A stretch of DNA of 45,924 nt from an uncultured SAR86 cluster bacterium (GTDB taxonomy: Bacteria > Pseudomonadota > Gammaproteobacteria > Magnimaribacterales > D2472). Position numbers and translations under genes: made by a program. Position 1 is the stretch's first letter. Every line of letters begins with the position of its first letter. Of this stretch, positions 9,563 to 16,832 are shown piece by piece. The notes under the pieces are model-generated. The model was not told where the DNA came from, did no database searches, and worked only from the letters and a program-made list of their open reading frames with translations. The stretch lies in contig CABZRR010000009.1 of the NCBI GenBank assembly GCA_902528215.1, positions 1-45,924 on the forward strand. The letters run 5' to 3'.

Positions 9563-10702
9563 ATGAAATTAATACTCTCAGAGGAGCAACAGTTTCTAAA
9601 GGATACCGCTAAAAGTTTCGCTAGAGATAAGACCCCTGTAACTCATTTTAGAGAGCTGCGAGACAGTGAAAATGCCCAATGTTGGGATGAGACAGTTTGG
9701 AAAGAAATGGTTGAGCTAGGGTGGTCTGGAATTCTTGTTCCTGAAAAATTTGGCGGCTCAGATTTTGGGATGGCCGGTATCAGTGTCATAATGCAGGAAC
9801 TGGGTAAAACTCTTACGCCCTCTCCAATATTATCAACATCCGTTCTTGGTGTTTCATCAATCAATATGCTTGGCTCAGATAAGCAAAAGGATGATTATCT
9901 TCCTAAAATTGTAGCCGGTGAATTAACTATAGCTTTGGCAATTGATGAAGGCAACCATCATGATCCTTTTGCTATAGCTACAACTGCAATTTTTGACGGA
10001 GATAAGTGGATTTTGAATGGAAAGAAAGTCTTTGTTGTGGATGGTGCAAGTGCTGATATTCTTTTATTAGTTACTCGTACTTCTGGTAAATCTGGAGAAT
10101 CAAATGGAATTTCTGTTTTTGCTGCAAATAAAGATAATACTGGGCTTAATATTACAAAGATTTCTACAGCTGATTCGAGAAATTATGCAAACATTGAGAT
10201 CTCAGATCTTAAATTAGAGCAAAGCGCTTTATTGGGCGAGCAAGATTTAGCAGGTGAAACCCTTGAGAAAATTCTTGATTTAGGTCGCATTGCTATTTCA
10301 GCTGAGATGTTAGGAAATACAGAGGAAGCTTTTGAGGTTACAGTGAATTATCTGAAAGAAAGAAAGCAATTTGGTGTGCAAATTGGATCCTTTCAAGCTC
10401 TTCAACACAGAGCTGCAAAAATGTTCTGTGAAATTGAATTAACCAAATCTGCAGTAATAGCTGCAATGCATGCTGCTGATGAAAATTCAAATGAACTAGA
10501 GCGACTTGCAAGTCTTGCAAAGTTTCAGGCTGGAGAAACGCTCCACCTGGTAAGTAACGAGGCGATTCAGATGCATGGCGGAATAGGTGTAACCGATGAA
10601 TATGACATTGGTTTTTATCTAAAAAGAGCAAGGGTTGCTGAACAAATTTTTGGAACCTCAGAATTTCATCAAGCTAGGTATGCAGATATAAGCGGCTTCT
10701 AA
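9563..10702 (+). CDS. Acyl-CoA dehydrogenase homologue, probable non-catalytic partner subunit
   Basis: A 379-residue acyl-CoA dehydrogenase fold protein with the usual N-terminal helical domain (LSEEQQFLKDTAKSFARD), middle beta domain and C-terminal helical domain (MHGGIGVTDEYDIGFYLKR). Neither known catalytic-base position is filled: the MCAD-type position reads QIFGTSE (Phe for Glu) and the helix-G position reads DLGRIAIS (Gly241). Its substrate-contact segment is also weaker than the WCQGYSEPGSGSD of its neighbour. This matches the partner subunit of alpha2beta2 enzymes such as the FadE26/FadE27 and FadE28/FadE29 pairs of mycobacterial sterol degradation. It starts 6 bp after the first subunit and its TAA overlaps the mazG ATG (TAATG). 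Confidence 0.9.
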   Translation: MKLILSEEQQFLKDTAKSFARDKTPVTHFRELRDSENAQCWDETVWKEMVELGWSGILVPEKFGGSDFGMAGISVIMQELGKTLTPSPILSTSVLGVSSINMLGSDKQKDDYLPKIVAGELTIALAIDEGNHHDPFAIATTAIFDGDKWILNGKKVFVVDGASADILLLVTRTSGKSGESNGISVFAANKDNTGLNITKISTADSRNYANIEISDLKLEQSALLGEQDLAGETLEKILDLGRIAISAEMLGNTEEAFEVTVNYLKERKQFGVQIGSFQALQHRAAKMFCEIELTKSAVIAAMHAADENSNELERLASLAKFQAGETLHLVSNEAIQMHGGIGVTDEYDIGFYLKRARVAEQIFGTSEFHQARYADISGF

Positions 10703-11481
10703 TGTCTTCAATCAAAACCTTACTCGAGACAATGCGAATGCTTCGAGATAAGGATAATGGATGTCCATGGGATATCGAACAAACTTTTGAATCACTTTCT
10801 CCTTGTGTTGTTGAAGAAGCTTATGAGGTTTCAGACGCCATTGCCAGAAATGATTATGAAAATCTAAAAGAAGAGCTTGGCGATGTTCTGCTTCAAGTTA
10901 TATTTCAAGCAGAAATAGCTGACGAGTTAAAGTTATTTAACTTTGATGAGATAGTCGACACTTTAAATAAGAAACTGATCAGAAGACATCCTCATGTCTT
11001 TGATGAAGCCTCAAAGCCTCTTTCAGCTGAAGAGCAAACCCAAATATGGGATCAAATAAAAGCACAAGAAAAAAGCAATATGGATGCAAGCTGGACCTTT
11101 GCTGACATACCTACATCATTGCCTCCTCTTTTAAAAGCAAAAAAAATACAAAAAAAAGCCGCTAAAAAAGGTTTTGATTGGAAAGAAAGCATTGAGGTTA
11201 TTGAAAAAGTTGAAGAAGAGCTAAAAGAGCTTAAATCTGAGATTCAACAAAACAATAAACAAAACACTCATGAAGAATTAGGAGATTTACTGTTTTCTAT
11301 AGTCAATTTGTCTAGACACTTAGAAATAGATGCAAGCGAGGCTATCAATCAAGCAAACCATAAATTTATAAAGCGCTTTAGACTAATGGAAGAAGAGATT
11401 ACTAAAGAAAAAAAGAAATTAGAAAATCTTTCGGCTGAGGAGCTAGAACAGTTCTGGGTTAAAATAAAGTCGTATGGATGA
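10702..11481 (+). CDS. mazG: Nucleoside triphosphate pyrophosphohydrolase MazG
   Basis: Hydrolyses NTPs/dNTPs to monophosphates and pyrophosphate, a house-cleaning role that can also lower ppGpp. The 259 residues match E. coli MazG (263) and contain two tandem MazG domains. The first has GCPWDIEQT, VVEEAYEVSDAI and the metal-binding LKEELGDVLLQVIFQ. The second has KVEEELKEL and THEELGDLLFSIVNLSRH, with the EExxD acidic residues kept in both. The ATG overlaps the preceding dehydrogenase stop (TAATG) and its end overlaps the acyltransferase start by 8 bp, so it is embedded in this operon and likely translated by coupling. Assignment is firm; why it sits with acyl-CoA dehydrogenases is unclear. 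Confidence 0.96.
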   Translation: MSSIKTLLETMRMLRDKDNGCPWDIEQTFESLSPCVVEEAYEVSDAIARNDYENLKEELGDVLLQVIFQAEIADELKLFNFDEIVDTLNKKLIRRHPHVFDEASKPLSAEEQTQIWDQIKAQEKSNMDASWTFADIPTSLPPLLKAKKIQKKAAKKGFDWKESIEVIEKVEEELKELKSEIQQNNKQNTHEELGDLLFSIVNLSRHLEIDASEAINQANHKFIKRFRLMEEEITKEKKKLENLSAEELEQFWVKIKSYG

Positions 11482-12355
11482 AGTAAGAAGATTTTTTGTT
11501 GGCATTCTTACCTTTTTTGCAATTTTAATTATTCTCAGTTTTTGGTTAATACCGCTATCAATTGCAAATACTCCTAGAATTATTCCTAATCAGAATTTGA
11601 AGATTTATTTAGGCTCAATTTCAAATAAGATGGGTAATGCAGCCGTCGCTAATATAAGAACAGCATTAAAAATACTGCATAAACTTGAGTGGGAAATACA
11701 AATACCTGAGGATGTAAATACTGAAACTTGGTACATTGCTATGAGCAACCATCAGTCCTGGGCTGACATATTTGTTTTATTGATTGCTGGTCATAAGAAG
11801 ATCCCCCTCGTAAAGTTCTTTATGAAAAAAGAATTACAGTGGATACCAATTATTTATTTAGTGCATAAGACAATAGATATGCCATTTTTAAATAGACACT
11901 CTAGAGCTCAAATTCAAGCGAATCCAGAATTAAAAAAAGTTGATTATGAGAACGCAAAAAAAGCTGCAAAAAGATTCTCTAGAAATCCTGCTACAGCATT
12001 TAGCTTTGCTGAGGGTACTAGATTTTCCTTTAAAAAACATGCTGTGCAGAAGTCCCCTTACTCTAATTTATTAAAGCCAAAAATAGGAGCTCTTGCTATT
12101 GCATTATCTGGAATGCCTCAAGTAAATACTTTAATTGATTTTACGGTAGTCTATTCATCTGAAAAAAGATCGACATGGGACTTCCTCTGTGGCGACTTAA
12201 GTGAAGCAAAAGTAGTTGCAAAAACGTATGCTCTGCCAGAAAATCTTAAAAATAGATCTTTCGAGGATGAAGATGATTACAGAAAAAGCTTCCAAACATT
12301 CGTAGATGCAATCTGGTTAGAAAAGCAACAAACGATTAAAAATTTAAAATTCTAG
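11474..12355 (+). CDS. PlsC-family lysophospholipid acyltransferase (YihG-like)
   Basis: Probably transfers an acyl group to lysophosphatidic acid or a related lysophospholipid. The 293-residue protein begins with a strong transmembrane segment (residues about 7-30). It carries the HX4D catalytic motif as NHQSWAD (His93, Asp98), the substrate-binding FAEGTRFS motif near residue 178, and the downstream DMPFLNR segment. The W in NHQSWAD, the EGTRF motif and the overall length match the YihG subfamily of gammaproteobacteria better than PlsC itself. The start codon lies 8 bp inside mazG. The 3' end overlaps the convergent rraA-like gene by 12 bp, leaving no room for a separate terminator. Confidence 0.9.
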   Translation: MDEVRRFFVGILTFFAILIILSFWLIPLSIANTPRIIPNQNLKIYLGSISNKMGNAAVANIRTALKILHKLEWEIQIPEDVNTETWYIAMSNHQSWADIFVLLIAGHKKIPLVKFFMKKELQWIPIIYLVHKTIDMPFLNRHSRAQIQANPELKKVDYENAKKAAKRFSRNPATAFSFAEGTRFSFKKHAVQKSPYSNLLKPKIGALAIALSGMPQVNTLIDFTVVYSSEKRSTWDFLCGDLSEAKVVAKTYALPENLKNRSFEDEDDYRKSFQTFVDAIWLEKQQTIKNLKF

Positions 12356-12823
12356 ATTATTATCAGCGATCAACCATCCGTTTTGATCAATGTAAATCCA
12401 TTTCCCAGAAATCATAACAACACCTCCAAATGAAATTAATACATCTTCAAAACCATGGTTTTTTTTATTTGTTTTTTGGGCAACCACTCCTTTAGCAAAG
12501 ATACCTATAGGAAGATTAATCAGCTCCTCAAAGTCTCTTACGTACCCATTAACAACAATGCCAGCCCAATTATTTTTTACCGCAGATTCTGCAATTTGGC
12601 CTCCAATCATCGAGGCATGACTTACACCAGAAGCATCTATAACCAAAACTTTATTTTTTCCTTTCCGAGAGAGAATTTCTTTCACAACAGAGTTATCATC
12701 TGAGCAAGAAACTGTATATATCTCTCCTGAAATTGAATGCCTGCTCCCAAAGGATTGCAATGGAAGTTTGCCAATTTGAATCTGCTTGGAATGTTGATCA
12801 GACAGATCTGGCAAAGAGGTCAT
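12344..12823 (-). CDS. rraA: RraA-family protein (RNase E inhibitor or related aldolase fold)
   Basis: The 159 residues match E. coli RraA (161), which binds RNase E and modulates mRNA decay. The conserved fold segments are FGSRHSISGEIYTV near residue 25, VLVIDASGVSHASMIGG, AVKNNWAGIVVNGYVRD, and the C-terminal FGGVVMISGKWIYID. The family also contains HMG/CHA aldolases, which need an Arg-Asp pair. This protein has that pair (VRD), whereas E. coli RraA, as I recall it, has RQ; however, the further acidic residue of the aldolase motif seems to be Gly here. An RNase E regulator is therefore preferred, with aldolase or decarboxylase activity the alternative. The ATG overlaps the nagZ stop by 4 bp. 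Confidence 0.85.
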   Translation of the reverse strand: MTSLPDLSDQHSKQIQIGKLPLQSFGSRHSISGEIYTVSCSDDNSVVKEILSRKGKNKVLVIDASGVSHASMIGGQIAESAVKNNWAGIVVNGYVRDFEELINLPIGIFAKGVVAQKTNKKNHGFEDVLISFGGVVMISGKWIYIDQNGWLIADNNLEF

Positions 12824-13851
12824 AACTTTAATTTTTCTATTATGTTTAATTTATCTCTTATATCTATTCTTCTTGCATCATTTTCCAAGTCTGCCCAGGC
12901 AATCGATCCTGAAGCTTTTAATTTAGTTACTTTTTCTGACTGAGAAATTTTTTCTTTCTCCAAAAAATTGATTGCTTTTAAAGCTGCAGGTCTGTCATTG
13001 CATACCAAAACCATGTTACAACCACTCTCTAATGCTTTACTCACTTTGGCTTCAATACCTCCAACATAATCTGAGCCCTTCATTGAGAGGTCATCACTAA
13101 AGATTGTTCCAGTAAATTCAATTTTATTTCTTAAAACATCTTGCAGCCAAAATTTTGAAAAAGTTGCTATCTCTTTATCAATACTTGAAAAAGATATGTG
13201 AGCCGTCATTATCCCACCAAGTTTAAGCTTTAAAGCATCAAAGGGACGCAAGTCATGGTTCTCTAATTCTAATAAAGATCTAGTATCTTGAGAAAAAGTT
13301 AGATGACTATCAGCAATGATACCGCCATGTCCCGGGAAATGCTTGCCAGTAGCCTGCATTCCCGCTTGATTCATACCTTTAATAAAGGCGCTTGCAATAG
13401 CAATAACCTTCTCTGGATTATCGCCTATTGATCTATCGCCAATAACAGAACTTCTTGAATCATCTAGATCTAACACAGGTGCAAAACTTATGTCTAATCC
13501 TGATGCAATCACCTCGGAGGCCATTAGCCAACCTAAATCGGTCGCAAAGGAAAAGTTTTTATCACTTTCTGATTTTAAAAATGCAGCTAGTTTTTGCATA
13601 GTAGGCAAAATTGTATATCCTTCTTTTAAACGCTGAACTCTTCCCCCCTCTTGATCAACTGCAATAAGAAGCTTGGGATTTATATTTCTTATTGCTCCAC
13701 ATAACTCTTGAACTTGATCTCTTGAAGAGATATTTCTTGCAAATAAAATCACGCCCCCTACATGTGGATTAACCAATATTTTATTTTCTTCTTGAGTAAG
13801 GGAGTTTCCATCCAGATCTAACATTAGCCTCCCAAGAAAAGATTTGCTCAT
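12820..13851 (-). CDS. nagZ: Beta-N-acetylhexosaminidase (peptidoglycan recycling)
   Basis: GH3 enzyme that removes GlcNAc from anhydro-muropeptides in the cytoplasm during cell-wall recycling. The 343 residues match NagZ (E. coli 341). Visible motifs are DQEGGRVQRL (residues 66-75), KHFPGHG (170-176, with the His of the NagZ-specific catalytic loop in the following DSH), the GGIMTAHISF segment, and FSDDLSMKG (251-259) with the nucleophilic Asp. No signal peptide is present, consistent with cytoplasmic location. It overlaps the upstream LLM-type gene and the downstream rraA-like gene by 4 bp each, so the three are translated in series. Confidence 0.96.
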   Translation of the reverse strand: MSKSFLGRLMLDLDGNSLTQEENKILVNPHVGGVILFARNISSRDQVQELCGAIRNINPKLLIAVDQEGGRVQRLKEGYTILPTMQKLAAFLKSESDKNFSFATDLGWLMASEVIASGLDISFAPVLDLDDSRSSVIGDRSIGDNPEKVIAIASAFIKGMNQAGMQATGKHFPGHGGIIADSHLTFSQDTRSLLELENHDLRPFDALKLKLGGIMTAHISFSSIDKEIATFSKFWLQDVLRNKIEFTGTIFSDDLSMKGSDYVGGIEAKVSKALESGCNMVLVCNDRPAALKAINFLEKEKISQSEKVTKLKASGSIAWADLENDARRIDIRDKLNIIEKLKL

Positions 13852-14864
13852 AATTTTTCTTTTAGTGAGGTAATTAATGCTTTGGTTACCTCGGGATCCC
13901 CTGAGAATATTGAAGGAGCTATTCTTGAAGCAATAGAACCATATCTATCAAAAATAATGTTTGAAACTTCATCTGGCGTTCCAGTTACAGCTATGCTTTC
14001 TAAAACTTCATCTGAAATAAGATTTGGAATATCTTGCCATAATCCTTTCTTTGTCAGGCTGTTAAGCTCTGGCTGAATACTTTCCCAGCCATGTTGCTCT
14101 AAAACTACTTTATAGGCTGGAGTAGAACCATAAAACCCAATTTGTGCCTTACAAGCATCCCTTGCTTTAGCAATTTCTTCATCGTTTATCCCTGTCGCAA
14201 CCATAACTCCCACTGAAAAATCAAATTCTTGAGTTTTAGATAATTCAAGACCTTTTTTAACGGATGGCAAGGTTACATTTTCTAAAAACTTAGTTGTATG
14301 AAAAGGATGTACGATAAACCCATCGCCGGATTCTGCTGCGGCTTGAGTCATCAATGGACCCACGCCTGCAACATATATTTTTGGAATGCCAAAAGGGTTC
14401 TCCCCTGGATTAAAAAAAGGGGTCATTAATGTATGCTTATAAAATTCACCTCTGAAATCTAGATCTTTCCCTTCGTGCCAGCATCCCCATATAGCCTTGA
14501 TGGCACCAACCATCTCTTTCATGCGTTTAGCAGGTGCAGACCAAGACATGGAGTATCTCTTCTCAATGTGAGGTTTTATTTGAGAGCCCAAACCAAGAGT
14601 GAACCTCCCTTTGGACATCAATTGCAAATCATATCCTATGTTAGCCAAAGTCATGGGATTTCTAGAAAATGCTACTGCAATTGAAGTTGAAAGTTCTAAT
14701 TTTTCTGTTGCTAGAGCGGCTGCTGCAAGAGGAAGGAATGGCTCATGCGGTCCCTCAAATGTGTATGCTCCATCATAACCAAGATTCTCAAGATTTTTGC
14801 TGACCTCTGAAGCCTCGGCAGGATCTCGAGTAATCATAGAACAGTCGACCTTAATTTTTTTCAT
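13848..14864 (-). CDS. LLM-class flavin-dependent oxidoreductase (TIGR03617-like)
   Basis: A 338-residue luciferase-like monooxygenase family TIM barrel. The pattern GYDGAYTFEGPHEPFLPLA, then AVAFSRNPMTLA, GLGSQIKPHIEKRYSM and HTLMTPFFNPGENPFG, matches my memory of the MSMEG_2256-type subgroup (TIGR03617) almost block for block. That subgroup is annotated as F420-dependent in actinobacteria, but most gammaproteobacteria are not known to make F420, so FMN may be used here. Cofactor and substrate cannot be read from the sequence. It is first in the minus-strand run with nagZ and rraA (4-bp overlap with nagZ). The 106-bp gap upstream is shared with a divergent nitronate-monooxygenase-like gene. 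Confidence 0.9.
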   Translation of the reverse strand: MKKIKVDCSMITRDPAEASEVSKNLENLGYDGAYTFEGPHEPFLPLAAAALATEKLELSTSIAVAFSRNPMTLANIGYDLQLMSKGRFTLGLGSQIKPHIEKRYSMSWSAPAKRMKEMVGAIKAIWGCWHEGKDLDFRGEFYKHTLMTPFFNPGENPFGIPKIYVAGVGPLMTQAAAESGDGFIVHPFHTTKFLENVTLPSVKKGLELSKTQEFDFSVGVMVATGINDEEIAKARDACKAQIGFYGSTPAYKVVLEQHGWESIQPELNSLTKKGLWQDIPNLISDEVLESIAVTGTPDEVSNIIFDRYGSIASRIAPSIFSGDPEVTKALITSLKEKL

Positions 14865-14899
14865 ATTTAATTATCTTTACTTGATAATGCATGATTATG

Positions 14900-14914
14900 A
14901 TGGATGTATTCCAT
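14900..14914. promoter_or_regulatory. 15-bp palindrome in the divergent LLM/NMO intergenic region
   Basis: ATGGA-TGTAT-TCCAT is a perfect 5-bp inverted repeat with a 5-bp spacer, lying in the 106-bp gap between two divergent oxidoreductase genes. Size and location suit a dimeric repressor site, but a 15-bp AT-rich palindrome can occur by chance. A ribosome binding site AAGGA follows at 14961-14965, 5 bases before the downstream ATG. Confidence 0.25.
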
Positions 14915-14970
14915 TTTGTGTATCCCAAGTGGTAATATAAAAATTAGTCTTTTGGCCTATAAGGAAAATT

Positions 14971-16110
14971 ATGAACTCAAAAATTTGTGAACTTCTTAAT
15001 ATTGAATTCCCCCTTGTTGCATTTACACATTGTAGAGATGTGGTCGTAGCAGTATCAAAAGCAGGAGGATGTGGTGTTTTAGGGGCAGTTGGAATGACTC
15101 CTGAGCAACTTGAAGAAGAACTGAAGTGGATTGATGATCATATCGATGGGCTTCCATACGGTGTGGATGTATTAATACCCAATAAAATGGCAGATCAAGA
15201 TCAAAAATTTGACGCTGAGAAATTAACCGCAATGATACCTCAAGAATATGCAGATTTCAGGGCAGATATTTTAGAGCAGCATGACATTGAAGCTGATGAA
15301 TTAAGAACGATTAAACCAGCTGCAACCTACATGGCAGAAAATACTAAGGCAGATGGTGCAAAAGCTTTACTTGATGTTGCATTCAGTCATCCAATTAAAA
15401 TAATTGCAAATGCATTGGGTGTCCCACCAGACTGGATGGTGCAAATGGGAAAAGAAAATGATGTAAAAGTTGCTGCTCTTCTAGGCACAGCACAACACGC
15501 GATCAATCAGGTAAAAGCAGGTGTAGATATTTTAGTTGTTTCAGGCACAGAAGCTGGTGGCCATTGTGGCAGTGTTTCGACTATGGTCTTGATCCCTGAA
15601 GTTCATAAAGCTATTCAGCCTTTCGGAGATGTTCCGATTCTCGCTGCAGGAGGAATCGCGACAGGAAGACAAATGGCAGCTGCAATGAGCATGGGAGCAT
15701 CAGGTGCTTGGTGCGGCTCTGTCTGGCTTACAACTGCTGAATCTGAAGTTCCCCCGGTAATTAAAGAAAAAATGGTGGCTGCAACTTCAAGCCAAACAAC
15801 TAGATCAAGAAGCAGAACAGGTAAGCACTCAAGACAACTTGTATCTGAATGGACAAAAGCATGGGAAGCAGACGGAGCTCCTAAGCCACTTCCATTACCT
15901 CTTCAACCCATGGTGGCTGAGCCAGCTTTAACAAAAGTTAATAAATTAGCAGAAAGTGGTCATGAAGGCGCTAAAGAGCTGTCGACTTATTGGGTGGGCC
16001 AAGGTGTAGGATTGATGAATCAAACAATTTCAGCAAGCGATGTTGTGCAAGAATTTAAAGAGGACTTTATTGAAGCCTATGAAAGATTAGCTAATTTTGT
16101 CGGTAATTAA
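14971..16110 (+). CDS. Nitronate monooxygenase / 2-nitropropane dioxygenase family FMN protein
   Basis: A 379-residue TIM-barrel FMN enzyme of the NMO (2-nitropropane dioxygenase-like) family. The N-terminal part shows AVSKAGGCGVLGAVGMTPEQL. The conserved active-site segment is GTEAGGHCGSVSTMVLIPE with the likely catalytic His198. FMN phosphate binding is by VPILAAGGIATGRQMAAAMSMGASGAWCGSVWL. The real substrate may be an alkyl nitronate or an enoyl compound: FabK and related reductases share this fold, and the family is often misnamed. A good SD (AAGGA) lies 5 bases before the ATG. The stop at 16108-16110 abuts the convergent GST stop with no gap. Confidence 0.88.
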   Translation: MNSKICELLNIEFPLVAFTHCRDVVVAVSKAGGCGVLGAVGMTPEQLEEELKWIDDHIDGLPYGVDVLIPNKMADQDQKFDAEKLTAMIPQEYADFRADILEQHDIEADELRTIKPAATYMAENTKADGAKALLDVAFSHPIKIIANALGVPPDWMVQMGKENDVKVAALLGTAQHAINQVKAGVDILVVSGTEAGGHCGSVSTMVLIPEVHKAIQPFGDVPILAAGGIATGRQMAAAMSMGASGAWCGSVWLTTAESEVPPVIKEKMVAATSSQTTRSRSRTGKHSRQLVSEWTKAWEADGAPKPLPLPLQPMVAEPALTKVNKLAESGHEGAKELSTYWVGQGVGLMNQTISASDVVQEFKEDFIEAYERLANFVGN

Positions 16111-16734
16111 TTATTCAGGTTCCTTATAACGAATAGACACAGCTCTGTTAAATCCCTCTCTATCAAAAAGCATATCAGTCCAACGTTTAATATTTGGCTT
16201 AAATGCCTCCTCTATTTGAAGTGACTTAGCTAAATGTAATGCATAACTCACACATATATCTGCAATAGTAAATCTGTTTGAACACAAGTATTCTCTTGAT
16301 TCCAATTTTTGCTCAAGCAACTTTAATCTAGCAACAAACCATCTTCGATAACCTTCTGCTGCCTTATCAGCAATACCTATCTCTTGAAGGGTATATCTAA
16401 GAACTACAGTTTGAGGAAACGTCAAAGTTGCATCAGAGTGAGCAAGCCAATTTATATAATGATGATAGTCAGCTTCATCGCTGTTTACACGCAAATCTGT
16501 AGGGCCATATTTTTCTACTAAATATTGGCACATGGCAACTGATTCAGTCATTTCTACATCACCATCAATAAGGTATGGGATGGTACCAAGAATATTTACA
16601 TCCATGTATTCCTTATGCAAAAACCTTGGGGGGAATGGCATCATTTCAGTCTCATAACTTAATCCCATTTCTTCTGCAGTCCACATCGGCCTCAAGCCTC
16701 TAGAATCATTGCAACTGTAAATCTTTATACCCAT
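16111..16734 (-). CDS. Glutathione S-transferase family protein
   Basis: The 207-residue protein has the two-domain cytosolic GST layout. The N-terminal thioredoxin-like domain runs to about residue 75, with the cis-Pro/GSH-gamma-Glu signature GTIPYLIDGDVEMTES. The helical C-terminal domain contains the N-capping box FTIADICVSYALHLA near residue 155. The N-terminal catalytic position is a Ser/Arg region (SCNDSRGLRP), with no Cys-Pro-Tyr motif of the Beta/Omega type. It probably conjugates or isomerises electrophilic metabolites, consistent with the oxidoreductases around it, but the substrate is unknown. It is divergent from the carboxylase operon across a 98-bp regulatory gap. Confidence 0.88.
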   Translation of the reverse strand: MGIKIYSCNDSRGLRPMWTAEEMGLSYETEMMPFPPRFLHKEYMDVNILGTIPYLIDGDVEMTESVAMCQYLVEKYGPTDLRVNSDEADYHHYINWLAHSDATLTFPQTVVLRYTLQEIGIADKAAEGYRRWFVARLKLLEQKLESREYLCSNRFTIADICVSYALHLAKSLQIEEAFKPNIKRWTDMLFDREGFNRAVSIRYKEPE

Positions 16735-16784
16735 TATTTTGCCCTCAGAAAATAAATTATAATTTTAAAAAATTAATTTAAAAA

Positions 16785-16812
16785 TGGTAATTATTTGTAT
16801 ATTATATTACCA
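16785..16812. promoter_or_regulatory. Inverted repeat overlapping the probable carboxylase-operon promoter
   Basis: TGGTAAT (16785-16791) and ATTACCA (16806-16812) form a perfect 7-bp inverted repeat around a 14-bp AT-rich spacer. Two -10-like hexamers TATATT (16798-16803 and 16803-16808) lie inside it, 25-35 bp before the ATG at 16833. A protein bound here would block the promoter. The operon's own third gene encodes a TetR-type regulator, the obvious candidate ligand-responsive repressor; the assignment is inference. Confidence 0.45.
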
Positions 16813-16832
16813 CTCAATTTTATTAAATAGAA

